Part shown: positions 1 through 8,249 of the stretch, piece after piece
Numbering within the stretch: the stretch's first letter is position 1
Layout of the letters: each line of letters opens with the position of its first letter
Virus record (IMG/VR): IMGVR_UViG_3300032087_000486
Coordinates: 1-31,981 of that record
Length of the DNA: 31,981 nucleotides
Origin: a virus
Direction: 5' to 3' (one strand)
The notes under the pieces: model-generated
Told to the model about the DNA's origin: nothing
The model's database searches: none
What the model saw: only the letters and a program-made list of their open reading frames with translations
Made by a program: the position numbers and the translations under genes

Positions 1-91
1 ATATTTGGGAAAATGTTTTATTATTTAATGAAAAAGGAATTAAAAATTTCTCAATCGGTCTTAACGACTCTAATAATTATTTTAATGTTTC
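1..91. repeat. Terminal direct repeat (circular assembly overlap), left copy
   Basis: These 91 bases are identical to positions 31891-31981. The primase-helicase reading frame runs off the right end and continues here in the same frame, so the two copies represent one stretch of a circular or circularly permuted molecule. An exact overlap of this size is what an assembler leaves when it closes a circle. It is not evidence of a biological long terminal repeat. Confidence 0.95.
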
Positions 92-839
92 TTTTGGTGA
101 GTGGTCTGTTGTTACTGGCATACCCAATGCTGGTAAATCTGATGTTTTTGACCAAATTGCTGTTAATCTTTCGCTAAGTAACGGATTTAGAACTGCTTTC
201 TTTGCTCCAGAGTCTTTTCCCTATGAGGGGCATATCAAGAGAATAGCCAACAAACTAAATAAGAAAAATTGTACTAATGAAGACCTTAACAATACAAAGG
301 ACTTTATTAGAGACCATTTCTATTTTATAAAGATTGACTTGGAGAATTTAACTTTAAAGTCAATCCTAGAAAAATTTAGAGAACTCGTATTTCAAAAAGG
401 CGTAAATATTTTAGTTATAGACCCTTGGAATATGCTAGACCATTCAGCACAAAAAGACCATAGCTATATAGGCGCTATGCTTTCACAAATAACTCAGTTT
501 GTACAGCAGACTAATACGCATTTATTTCTTATAGCGCACCCTAGAAAAATGGAAGTAAACGGCGAGGCTTATAAAGTGCCAACTCCTTATGATATTTCTG
601 GCTCTAGTGATTTCTTTAACAAAGCCTATAACTGCTTAACTGTATATAGAAAGCTAGGCGAGTTAACAAAGTTTGGAACTGACGCCGTAGAGGTTCACGT
701 TCAGAAAGTAAAACGTAAAGAGAACGGACAGCAAGGCTCTTTTATGATAGCTCCAGACTTTAAGAATGGCGGCTACTATTGTGCTATAGATAAAGAAAAA
801 CAAAGACTTACTAGTATAAATGATAAACTACCTTTTTAA
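1..839 (+). CDS. Primase-helicase (T7 gp4-like), C-terminal helicase part
   Basis: This is the second part of the gene that starts at 31056 and crosses the circular joint; the whole protein is 557 aa. The part holds a RecA-like hexameric helicase domain of the DnaB/gp4 family, which unwinds DNA using NTP. Visible motifs, in full-protein numbering, are Walker A GIPNAGKS (318-325, bases 117-140), a Walker B strand ending in D419 (LVID) and a sensor-like H458 in LIAHPRK. The frame is open from base 3, so the ATG at 339 is internal and not the true start. The C-terminus ends in DKLPF, similar to the tip of bacterial SSB proteins. The methyltransferase gene follows after 2 bases. Confidence 0.93.
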   Translation, partial: IWENVLLFNEKGIKNFSIGLNDSNNYFNVSFGEWSVVTGIPNAGKSDVFDQIAVNLSLSNGFRTAFFAPESFPYEGHIKRIANKLNKKNCTNEDLNNTKDFIRDHFYFIKIDLENLTLKSILEKFRELVFQKGVNILVIDPWNMLDHSAQKDHSYIGAMLSQITQFVQQTNTHLFLIAHPRKMEVNGEAYKVPTPYDISGSSDFFNKAYNCLTVYRKLGELTKFGTDAVEVHVQKVKRKENGQQGSFMIAPDFKNGGYYCAIDKEKQRLTSINDKLPF

Positions 840-841
840 TT

Positions 842-1492
842 ATGAAAATTTTAAACTTGTACGCTTGCCTTGGGGGTAATAGATATAAATGGGATGAGGT
901 AACTAATATTGATGTTACAGCTGTAGAATATGACCCTGAAGCAGCTAAATTATATCAAGAACGATTTCCTAATGATAAAGTGATAGTAGCAGATGCACAC
1001 CAATATTTGTTAGACCATTATAAGGAATTTGATTTTATATGGAGTTCTCCTCCTTGTCCAAGTCATAGTAAAATAAATGTAAGTCAAAAAACAAGAGATA
1101 TTTGGAAGCCAAGATACCCTGATATGAAACTATATGAAGAAATAATATTTTTAGAACACTATTTTGAAGGAAAGTATGTGGTCGAAAATGTTGTACCATA
1201 TTACAAGCCATTGATTTCTGCAAAGAAAAGAGATAGGCATTTATATTGGACTAATTTCAATTTGCCAAATAATTTAAGCGATAGAGGTCGTGGTAAGAAT
1301 TTAAGTAATATGTTGATAAAAGATTTGTCAATATATCACGATTATGATTTTACTAAATATAATGGAGAACAATCAAGGTTGAAAATGGCAAGAAACCTCG
1401 TAGATTATGAGGCTGGTAAAACTATTTTAGAAACTGCATTAGGTATAATAAAAAAACAAAATACAAAACAAACTTCAATTTTTGATTTATGA
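842..1492 (+). CDS. C5-cytosine DNA methyltransferase (compact)
   Basis: A 216-aa protein that would transfer a methyl group from SAM to cytosine C5, probably to protect phage DNA from host restriction. Visible motifs are motif I (NLYACLGG, residues 5-12), motif IV with catalytic Cys72 in SSPPCPS, motif VI ENV (115-117), a motif VIII-like R130-x-R132, and a motif X-like ARNLVDYEAG near the C-terminus. It is much shorter than typical Dcm or HhaI enzymes (about 330 aa and up), with little room for a target recognition domain between motifs VIII and X. By my count 14 of 16 Asp codons are GAT, while the terminase gene prefers GAC, so it looks recently acquired. The target site cannot be read from the sequence. 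Confidence 0.9.
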   Translation: MKILNLYACLGGNRYKWDEVTNIDVTAVEYDPEAAKLYQERFPNDKVIVADAHQYLLDHYKEFDFIWSSPPCPSHSKINVSQKTRDIWKPRYPDMKLYEEIIFLEHYFEGKYVVENVVPYYKPLISAKKRDRHLYWTNFNLPNNLSDRGRGKNLSNMLIKDLSIYHDYDFTKYNGEQSRLKMARNLVDYEAGKTILETALGIIKKQNTKQTSIFDL

Positions 1493-1695
1493 CTGAACAA
1501 CACTACCAAGCCTTTAAATGGGCTACTGATAATAACATAAGAATTTACCCTAAAATAAAAGGCAAAAACTTTGTACTAATATTGGAGCGCAATGGTAAAA
1601 CAGAAACCTCTGGTAAAGAATATTCCAAAAAAGAATACCAAGACGTTATCTGGGAATTTTACCTAACTTTGTACAATAAATCTAGAAATGAGTGA
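1489..1695 (+). CDS. Small hypothetical protein (68 aa)
   Basis: Starts in an ATGA overlap with the methyltransferase stop, so it is probably translationally coupled. The 68-aa product is rich in Lys, Tyr and Glu, has no signal peptide or membrane segment, and contains no motif I recognise. The compact alpha/beta-looking pattern (a short strand GKNFVLILER, then charged helices) does not identify a family. It lies between the methyltransferase and the terminase genes. I do not recognise the gene, and the call rests on its tight overlaps with neighbours. Confidence 0.6.
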   Translation: MTEQHYQAFKWATDNNIRIYPKIKGKNFVLILERNGKTETSGKEYSKKEYQDVIWEFYLTLYNKSRNE

Positions 1696-1822
1696 AATTC
1701 AAATTTATCCTCTAATGGGTTTTTGTGTAGGCGTAGAATACCTAGACTCCTTTGAAGATGAAACAATGAAATCAATAGACTTATATATTGGTATTTTAGG
1801 CATTTCTTTTAGATGGCAATAA
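1688..1822 (+). CDS. Very small hypothetical protein (44 aa)
   Basis: ATG at 1688, inside the end of the preceding gene, with stop TAA at 1820-1822 directly next to the ATG of the terminase small subunit at 1823. The product begins MSEIQIYPLMGF and ends GISFRWQ. It is hydrophobic with a few acidic residues and has no convincing membrane segment. The perfect fit between two genes (8-base overlap before, zero gap after) supports it being real. I cannot assign a function. Confidence 0.55.
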   Translation: MSEIQIYPLMGFCVGVEYLDSFEDETMKSIDLYIGILGISFRWQ

Positions 1823-2182
1823 ATGGCATACGACACTAAAGAATTAGAAAAAAAAGCACTAGCTGCAATAGATAAGCATAGCCTAATGTTTATTGAGCAT
1901 ATCGTAGCGTTTTTACCTTGCTCTAAAAAAACTTTTTATGAGCATAAATTGCACGAAAGTAACGCTATTAAAAAAGCAGTTGAAGAAATGCGAGTTGGTA
2001 AAAAAACTAAAATGCTTTCCAACTGGATTAATTCAGAAACTCCTAGCTTACAGATTGCAGCTATGAAAATGATTAGTGAGGAACACGAGGCGCATAGACT
2101 CAATGGCACTAGGCAAGAAATCAAACACGAGGGCGGTATAAAGTCAACGCTTATTAAATGGAAACCAGCCAAACGAGAATAG
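1823..2182 (+). CDS. Probable terminase small subunit
   Basis: A 119-aa helical, basic protein directly upstream of, and overlapping by 25 bases, the large terminase gene. Small terminase subunits bind the packaging start site on phage DNA and load the large subunit. A helix-turn-helix-like segment can be read around residues 20-55 (IVAFLPCSKKTFYEHKL), where CSKKTFYEH looks like a recognition helix. The C-terminal part is charged and may contact the large subunit. No catalytic motif is expected. The assignment rests on the HTH-like segment, size and position, as these proteins diverge strongly in sequence. Confidence 0.75.
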   Translation: MAYDTKELEKKALAAIDKHSLMFIEHIVAFLPCSKKTFYEHKLHESNAIKKAVEEMRVGKKTKMLSNWINSETPSLQIAAMKMISEEHEAHRLNGTRQEIKHEGGIKSTLIKWKPAKRE

Positions 2183-3348
2183 TTGACCAAGACTGCAATA
2201 GGCAATTTTACGACCTTATAGACTCAGATGCTAGGTACTTTGTAAGTCAAGGCGGAACTCGCTCTGGTAAAACCTATGCTATTTGCCAGTATATAATTTA
2301 TCTACTTACTACTAGAGAAGACCCTATAGTTATAGACGTTATTAGGAAAACCCTACCAGCTTTAAAAGCCTCAATAATGAGAGACTTTTTTAGCATTGCT
2401 GAAATAACTAACGTCTATTATGACGGCATACATAATAAAGCAGAAAACACTTTTCAGTATGGTAAGCATTTAGTTCGTTTTTTAAGTATTGACCAGCCTC
2501 AGAAAATCAGAGGGTCTAAGCGTGATATTGCAGTTTTAAATGAGGGTAATGAGCTAGATAAAGAAGACCTAGTACAAGTAGCCTTTAGGTGTAGCGAAAA
2601 GATTATAATAGACTTCAACCCTTCAGACCCTATACATTGGATTTATGAAGATATTATACCTAGAGAGGACTGCGAGACTATAATAACAACTTATAAGGAT
2701 AACGCCTTTTTATCAGAGGACATAGTAAAAGAAATAGAGCGAATGAAGGAAAAAGACCCAGACTATTGGCGAGTCTATGGAGAGGGTCAAAGAGCGGTCT
2801 ATTCAGCTAGGCAAATATTTAGCAACTGGCAATTTATACCTTATAAGGATTTTCCAGAGTTTGATTTAGAGAGCGAAGCGGTGATAGGTTTAGACTTTGG
2901 CTTTTCATCAGACCCAGCGGCGGCTTGTTTAGTTTTTAAAAAACAAAATAATTTATACGTTCACGAAATACTGTATAAGACTGGTATGACTAACCAAGAC
3001 CTAGCTAATTTCTTTAAAGAAAATAAATACGATAATACGCTTACCTTTTATGATAGTGCTGAGCCAAAGAGTGGAGAGGAATTGCGTAGAATGGGTATCT
3101 TTGCAAAGGCGGCTATAAAAGGTCAAGGTTCTATTAACGCTGGTATTAGTTTATTAAAAGAGTTTGACGTTTATGTTTCTAAGGAGTCTAAGAATTTTGC
3201 TAAAGAATATGCTGGCTACTATTGGGAGCAACTCAAAGACGGAACTATCATAAATAAGCCTAAAGACCGCCTAAATCATTTGATGGATAGCCTTAGATAT
3301 TGCACTTATTCGCAGTATTCTAAGCGTACCGATTTTTTTGTAATATAA
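2158..3348 (+). CDS. terL: Terminase large subunit
   Basis: A 396-aa packaging motor with an N-terminal ATPase and C-terminal RNase H-like nuclease. It pumps DNA into the prohead and cuts the concatemer. Visible motifs are Walker A GGTRSGKT (residues 32-39), a Walker B-like strand DIAVLNEGNE with the catalytic-type acid near E129, and nuclease acids D246 (GLDFGF), D299 (FYDSAEP) and D377 (HLMDSLRY). The overall pattern looks like the PBSX/SPP1-type terminase group. The start at 2158 overlaps the small subunit in another frame, which is common for this pair. Asp is mostly GAC, the core codon habit of this genome. Confidence 0.96.
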   Translation: METSQTRIVDQDCNRQFYDLIDSDARYFVSQGGTRSGKTYAICQYIIYLLTTREDPIVIDVIRKTLPALKASIMRDFFSIAEITNVYYDGIHNKAENTFQYGKHLVRFLSIDQPQKIRGSKRDIAVLNEGNELDKEDLVQVAFRCSEKIIIDFNPSDPIHWIYEDIIPREDCETIITTYKDNAFLSEDIVKEIERMKEKDPDYWRVYGEGQRAVYSARQIFSNWQFIPYKDFPEFDLESEAVIGLDFGFSSDPAAACLVFKKQNNLYVHEILYKTGMTNQDLANFFKENKYDNTLTFYDSAEPKSGEELRRMGIFAKAAIKGQGSINAGISLLKEFDVYVSKESKNFAKEYAGYYWEQLKDGTIINKPKDRLNHLMDSLRYCTYSQYSKRTDFFVI

Positions 3349-3352
3349 TTAG

Positions 3353-3360
3353 TATTTTTG
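3353..3360 (+). promoter_or_regulatory. TAnnTTTG box upstream of portal gene
   Basis: TATTTTTG, followed by TAAAAATAAA, lies 23 bases before the portal ATG. It matches the Bacteroidota -7 element TAnnTTTG. There is no TTG at the usual 17-20 base distance upstream, so it is either a weak host promoter or a phage-specific signal. See the finding on repeated boxes. Confidence 0.45.
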
Positions 3361-3375
3361 TAAAAATAAATTTTA

Positions 3376-5688
3376 ATGGCGTCTATATTTGAAAGGTTCA
3401 AGAATTTAGTAACCAAAAACAGTCAACAAACAAACTTAGCTTTTAATAGAGCTATTTATAATTTTCTAGGAGAGACTCTAATTACTTCAGAGGACAATGA
3501 CGAAAGCTACATTAATAAAGGCTATAGATTTAACTCTACTGTTTATGCTATAGTTAACCTTATAACAAAAGCAGCGTCTACTGTTCCCTTTCAAGTTTAT
3601 GAGGTACAAAACTCAAACGAACTTAAAAGATATAAAGCACTAACCTCTGGAGACTTTGGCAACCTTACAAATCCAAGAGCGCAAATATCTTTAAAAAATG
3701 CGCTAGTAGAATTACAAGACACCGAGTTACACGAATTATTAGACCGCCCTAATCCAGCTCAGTCTTATTCTAGTTTTCTTTCTGAAATCATAGCCTTTGG
3801 TAAACTTACTGGAAACCGTTATATCTATGGCATAGCTCCAGAGAATGGAGTAAACGCTGGTAAATATGGCGAGCTTTATGTATTACCTAGCCAAACTATA
3901 GAAATACACTCTGGCGGTCTTATGAAACCAGTAGACCATTATACAATGGAGTACAACGGTACTTATAGAATGATGGCTGAAGACGTATGCCATATTAAAG
4001 ACTACAACCCTTTAGCAGACGGAACTGGTGCTAACCTATATGGTATGAGTCCTTTAAAAGCTGGGCTGAGGTCAATGGATGCTAATAACGAGGCGCTTAC
4101 TACTGGAGTTAGATATTTACAAAACCAAACAGCTAGAGGGGTGCTTATGAGTGAAGAGGGCGACCTCAACGAAATGCAAGCCAGACAGCTTAAAGAGAAA
4201 TTTAGAAAACAATACCAAGGCTCTAACAATGCTGGCGACGTTATTATAACTCCCAAGAAATTAAGCTGGGTAAACTTTGGACTTAATGCAGCTGACCTTT
4301 CGCTTATTGAACAATACAATACTACTATAAAAGACCTTTGTAATATTTATAACATACCAGCGGTACTTCTAAATAATGTAGAGTCGGCGACCTATAACAA
4401 TATTAAAGAGGCTCGCAAAATGCTTTATACTAATGCTGTTATTCCAGAGCTTTATAAAATTAGAGACGAACTCAATAGATGGCTAGCTCCTAAGTTTGGT
4501 GACAAACTATTTATAGACTTTGATACTTCAGTAATTCCAGAGCTACAAGAAGAAAGCGAAAAGATAGTTGAGCAAATGGCTAAGAGCTGGTGGCTTACTC
4601 CTAATGAGAAACGTATGGCTATGAGCTACGGTAAAGATGAAGAAAATTCAGAAATGGATGACTATTACGTTCCAGCTAACTTACTTCCTATAGGTAACTC
4701 TGATATGCCAGATATGACTCCAGACCCTATTAAAGAAGACTCTACTGAAAAAAGATTAGTTTCTGGAATGAACGACGTTTTTACTACTATAGCTGAGGCT
4801 AGAGCTAGAGCTAATGAAATGGGCGGCGAAGGTTACCACGAGCATATTTTTGACGGCTTTACTGTTTATATGCCTTTTGAAACTCACGAGGAATATGAAG
4901 CGGCTAAAGATAACAAGCTAGACGAATATTATGGCGAAATAGATGCTGATGCTTTTAATTACGACTTTGAGTTAGACTCTAGCTACTATGATGCCGATTC
5001 GGAATACGACGACGACGAAAATACAGAGTCTGAAGACTTAGCTATAATAACCAAAGCGCCTCAGATTTCCGAGACTATGGAGCGAGCGCTAAGAAATAAA
5101 GTAGAAGACCATAACGAGAAATATGGAGACGACCCAGCTAAACGAGCTACTTATTCTATGCTAGCTAGGTCATTTGTTAGAGGTATTGGTGCTTATAGAA
5201 CTAATCCTAGCTCAGTTAGACCTAGCGTTAATAATGAGCAGCAATGGGCTTTAGGTCGAGTCAATGGTTTATTATATGCGCTTAGAACTGGTAAATTTAG
5301 ACGTAGAGCTTATGATACAGACCTACTTCCAGAGGCGCATAACCTCAGCTCTAAAAAGACTAAAGCAGAAACTTTTGACGACTATCCACAAGGCGCTACC
5401 AATAATGCTAAACGTATGTTAGAATGGCGTGAGAAATATGGGAGAGACGTTGTAACTGCTGGAACTCCAGTCGGCTGGCGCAGAGCATCGGATTTGGCTG
5501 CAAGGCGTCCGCTCAGCCTATCTACTGTAAAGCGCATTAACAGCTTTTTAGCTAGGCATAAAGAAAACGCTAAAATAGACCCTAAGTTTAAAGATGAGCC
5601 TTGGAGAGATAAAGGCTATGTAGCTTACAATCTATGGGGCGGTGCTGCTATGGTAGCTTGGGCTAAACGTATTTCAGAAAATGCTTAA
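3376..5688 (+). CDS. Portal protein with long C-terminal extension
   Basis: A 770-aa protein. Roughly the first 430 residues look like an HK97/SPP1-type portal, the dodecameric ring through which DNA enters and leaves the capsid. The other 340 residues are unusual and have three parts. Residues ~465-510 are a small module with GYHEHIFDGFTVYMPFE, and ~512-556 are a very acidic linker. Residues ~560-660 are a module with GAYRTNPSSVRP and LLPEAHNLSS, and ~662-770 a module with NNAKRMLEWREKYG, VGWRRASDL and WGGAAMVAWAKR. I recognise the modules as types found in phage structural proteins, with no known function. Position after the terminase and before the MuF protein fits a portal. Confidence 0.9.
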   Translation: MASIFERFKNLVTKNSQQTNLAFNRAIYNFLGETLITSEDNDESYINKGYRFNSTVYAIVNLITKAASTVPFQVYEVQNSNELKRYKALTSGDFGNLTNPRAQISLKNALVELQDTELHELLDRPNPAQSYSSFLSEIIAFGKLTGNRYIYGIAPENGVNAGKYGELYVLPSQTIEIHSGGLMKPVDHYTMEYNGTYRMMAEDVCHIKDYNPLADGTGANLYGMSPLKAGLRSMDANNEALTTGVRYLQNQTARGVLMSEEGDLNEMQARQLKEKFRKQYQGSNNAGDVIITPKKLSWVNFGLNAADLSLIEQYNTTIKDLCNIYNIPAVLLNNVESATYNNIKEARKMLYTNAVIPELYKIRDELNRWLAPKFGDKLFIDFDTSVIPELQEESEKIVEQMAKSWWLTPNEKRMAMSYGKDEENSEMDDYYVPANLLPIGNSDMPDMTPDPIKEDSTEKRLVSGMNDVFTTIAEARARANEMGGEGYHEHIFDGFTVYMPFETHEEYEAAKDNKLDEYYGEIDADAFNYDFELDSSYYDADSEYDDDENTESEDLAIITKAPQISETMERALRNKVEDHNEKYGDDPAKRATYSMLARSFVRGIGAYRTNPSSVRPSVNNEQQWALGRVNGLLYALRTGKFRRRAYDTDLLPEAHNLSSKKTKAETFDDYPQGATNNAKRMLEWREKYGRDVVTAGTPVGWRRASDLAARRPLSLSTVKRINSFLARHKENAKIDPKFKDEPWRDKGYVAYNLWGGAAMVAWAKRISENA

Positions 5689-5691
5689 CCA

Positions 5692-7353
5692 ATGGCTGAT
5701 GTCAAAGATGACAAATATATTAGAGCCTATGATAAGCAGCTTAGAATAGGGGAGAGAAAAGAAATAGGCTCTGTAAGGTCTTATTACCAGCAACAATATA
5801 CTAAAGGAGTAGACCAGTTTATTAGGACTGGTAAAACTTCTGGTTTCAATGATTTATTTCTAGCGAGTGATTTAAATAGTATATACAATTCCATATATAC
5901 CAATATAGGTTTAAGGTTCGCCAACTGGTATGCAAACAATATAGACAAATACATTACAAAACAATTAGAAACAAATAAATACAAAGACACTTGGGAAACT
6001 GCATTTGCAAAAGAGGGGAACAGAGTTGCCGCAACAAGAGTTGTAACTGTAAGCGGAACTGCAAAAAAGGAGCTGGAGAAAACGCTAAAGAAACTAATGA
6101 CCGATGTAGATTTTCAGTCTGTAGGTGCAGACGAAAAAGCGAGAATACTGCGCAGAAGGTTTAATAAACTAGGTAAATACCAAGCTGAAAGGATAGTAAG
6201 GACTGAGGCTACTAACGCTGCTAACTTAGGAGTAATGCAGTCAGCTACTGACGTCTATGGAAAAAACGGCTTGCAGAAAAAATGGATTACTTCTATTGAT
6301 GGGCGAGAACGTTCAGCTCACGCAGCCGCTAATGGTCAAGTAGTAGACTTTAATGATAAATTTAAAGTAGGCGGAGAAATGCTAGACCGAGCTGGAGACC
6401 CAGCTGGCTCAGCTGCTAATGTAGTAAATTGTCGCTGCGCTATTGCGCCATTTCCTAAAGCAGAGGCTCAGACTATAACGCCTTTGACTGGTTTTGATTA
6501 TGGAATGAGCGCTGGAAGGGCTATAGGCTTAGATTCAGCTAATGCAGTTGATGATATACTAAAACCTAAACCTCAGCCAGTACGAGAGGTTGTAGAAGAA
6601 ACAAAACCAAAAGCAGTTATTCCAGATGAATTACAAGACAAAATAAATAAAGGCTGGGATGTTGGAGACTTGAGCTATTTAGATAATTTGGCTGATGAAA
6701 ACATTTCTTTTAATTTTGTTACTGGTAAAAAAGTTTCTAATTATAATAGAAATACAAACAGCGTTAATATAGTTTTAGGTAGGCGTTTTACAAAAAAAGG
6801 AAAAAACCTAAAGCACGTTTTAAGCCACGAATACGGACACGCTTTACATTATAGAAAAGGTTGGATTACTGGTAATGAGGGGAGAGGTTTTTTTGGAGCT
6901 AATATAGATGACTTTGATAAAGATATTGCTGACTTTTTTAAAGCAACAAATAAAAAAATTAGAGATTTAGAAAAAAATAATCCAAGATATATTGATGTTT
7001 TAACAAAACCAGAGGGCGGTAAAAATTATACTCAGAGATATAATAATTGGTATTATGAAAATTATGAAGGTACTATAGAAAAAGCTGTAAAAAAATATGG
7101 ATATACAAAAGAACTAGCTGAAGCTGAATTAGGTGCAATGGCTGATTTTTTTGGAGCTATAACAAAGAACAGAATAGGTTATGGTCATTCAACCTCGTAT
7201 TATACAGATAAAGGTATTGCTGGACAATTAGCCGAGATGTTTGCAAATGCACACGAAATTAGATTTGCTGATAACAAAATAATGAAGGAAATGTTTCCAG
7301 AATTATATAACGACATTATAGATTTTATCAATAAAATGATTAATAGATTATAA
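5692..7353 (+). CDS. MuF-type head morphogenesis protein fused to HEXXH metallopeptidase
   Basis: A 553-aa, two-part protein. Residues ~1-255 are a MuF/SPP1 gp7-type minor head protein, with RIVRTEATNAAN, DGRERSAHAAANG (from D203) and the terminal NCRC (246-249) typical of that family. These proteins sit inside the head near the portal and can be ejected with DNA. After a Pro-rich linker (~290-310), residues ~310-553 form a separate domain with the zinc peptidase motif HEYGH (379-383) and a likely third ligand E515 in AEMFAN. Known MuF fusions with variable C-termini have been described as phage polymorphic toxins, and this layout fits. Alternatively the peptidase may act in head maturation. 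Toxicity is inference. Confidence 0.88.
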   Translation: MADVKDDKYIRAYDKQLRIGERKEIGSVRSYYQQQYTKGVDQFIRTGKTSGFNDLFLASDLNSIYNSIYTNIGLRFANWYANNIDKYITKQLETNKYKDTWETAFAKEGNRVAATRVVTVSGTAKKELEKTLKKLMTDVDFQSVGADEKARILRRRFNKLGKYQAERIVRTEATNAANLGVMQSATDVYGKNGLQKKWITSIDGRERSAHAAANGQVVDFNDKFKVGGEMLDRAGDPAGSAANVVNCRCAIAPFPKAEAQTITPLTGFDYGMSAGRAIGLDSANAVDDILKPKPQPVREVVEETKPKAVIPDELQDKINKGWDVGDLSYLDNLADENISFNFVTGKKVSNYNRNTNSVNIVLGRRFTKKGKNLKHVLSHEYGHALHYRKGWITGNEGRGFFGANIDDFDKDIADFFKATNKKIRDLEKNNPRYIDVLTKPEGGKNYTQRYNNWYYENYEGTIEKAVKKYGYTKELAEAELGAMADFFGAITKNRIGYGHSTSYYTDKGIAGQLAEMFANAHEIRFADNKIMKEMFPELYNDIIDFINKMINRL

Positions 7354-7354
7354 T

Positions 7355-7537
7355 ATGTTACAAAAATTAATTTTAGAATATATTGAACAGTACCCTAATG
7401 AAGAAAATCCATTTACATATTTACCACAATTAGGAGAGGACTTTTTGATTGAAGTTTTAAAAAATAGAAATAGGAGAAAAATCAATTTTGATTTTATTGA
7501 TGGCGTAGATGATGACTTTAATTTAATTTATTTATAA
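7355..7537 (+). CDS. Small acidic protein, possible immunity partner of the MuF-peptidase
   Basis: A 60-aa acidic protein starting 1 base after the stop of the MuF-metallopeptidase gene, so the two are almost certainly cotranscribed and probably coupled. It is leucine-rich at the N-terminus (LQKLILEYIEQYP) and ends with an acidic patch containing DGVDDDF. There is no signal peptide or membrane segment, and I recognise no family. In polymorphic toxin systems the immunity gene directly follows the toxin and is often small and acidic. That is the basis for the suggestion, and it is inference only. It could equally be an unrelated small head gene. Confidence 0.6.
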   Translation: MLQKLILEYIEQYPNEENPFTYLPQLGEDFLIEVLKNRNRRKINFDFIDGVDDDFNLIYL

Positions 7538-7541
7538 TTAA

Positions 7542-7549
7542 TATCTTTG
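7542..7549 (+). promoter_or_regulatory. TAnnTTTG box upstream of prohead protease
   Basis: TATCTTTG is followed by CACTATG, so the box ends only 4 bases before the start codon at 7554. The same TTTGCACTATG string precedes the tape measure gene. If this is a -7 element, the transcript would be leaderless or nearly so. Confidence 0.5.
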
Positions 7550-7553
7550 CACT

Positions 7554-8243
7554 ATGAACACAATTTTATATAAACAAGCGCCTATGGGCGAACTCCTAGA
7601 CGCTGACGAAAAAGCTGGAGTTGTCAAAGGTTACGCTAGTGTTTTTGATAACAAAGACTCCGATAATGATATTATAAGAAAAGGCTCTTATAGAAAAACC
7701 ATTGCAGAAAATGGTCAAAGAGTCAAATACTTATACCAGCACGATATGGATAAGCCTCTGGGTAAAATGTCAATGCTAGAAGAAGACGACAAAGGTTTAG
7801 TATTCGAGGCTAAAATAGCTAAGACTACTTTAGGTAACGACGTTATCGAACTCATTAAAGCTGGAGTTATTACAGAAAATTCAGTAGGTATATTACCTAT
7901 TCAAAAAGAAATGGTCGACGGTGTTAGAAATATAACAGAGGTTAAACTTTATGAAGTTTCCGCTGTTACTCTAGCAGCAAACGACCAAGCGCTTATTATG
8001 GATGTAAAAGGGAATTATGACCCAGACAAAGTACTAAAGCGCTACGATAATATGGCAAAACTTATTCGTAAAGGAAATATTTCCGACGACTTAGGTTATG
8101 CTATAGAAGCGGAAATACTCAAGTTAAAGTCGCTATTTGCTAAATTATCTACTCAGCCAACAGATATTGAAGTTACTGAGCCAGTTGTAGTAAAGAATGA
8201 AGTTGGCGAGATGTATAAATATTTGTTTAATAAATTAAAATAA
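7554..8243 (+). CDS. Prohead (capsid maturation) protease, HK97 family
   Basis: A 229-aa serine protease of the HK97 prohead protease (U35) type, which trims the scaffold part of the capsid protein during head maturation. Visible features are GYASVFDN near the N-terminus, H63 in YQHDMDKPLG, Ser110 in ENSVG and an acidic residue near E134 in the YEVSAV segment. These form the expected His-Ser-acid set. The ATG at 7554 is preceded by a TAnnTTTG box. The major capsid protein follows after 6 bases, the standard order in HK97-type phages. Confidence 0.94.
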   Translation: MNTILYKQAPMGELLDADEKAGVVKGYASVFDNKDSDNDIIRKGSYRKTIAENGQRVKYLYQHDMDKPLGKMSMLEEDDKGLVFEAKIAKTTLGNDVIELIKAGVITENSVGILPIQKEMVDGVRNITEVKLYEVSAVTLAANDQALIMDVKGNYDPDKVLKRYDNMAKLIRKGNISDDLGYAIEAEILKLKSLFAKLSTQPTDIEVTEPVVVKNEVGEMYKYLFNKLK

Positions 8244-8249
8244 TTTGAA

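Noticed and set aside
1-91. Biological direct terminal repeats
   Set aside because: The repeat is short and exact, lies within a gene that is intact across the joint, and has the look of an assembler overlap on a circular or permuted molecule.
339-839. A 166-aa helicase fragment with its own ATG
   Set aside because: The same frame is open from base 3 and, through the circular joint, from the ATG at 31056. Walker A lies at 117-140, upstream of this ATG, so it is internal.
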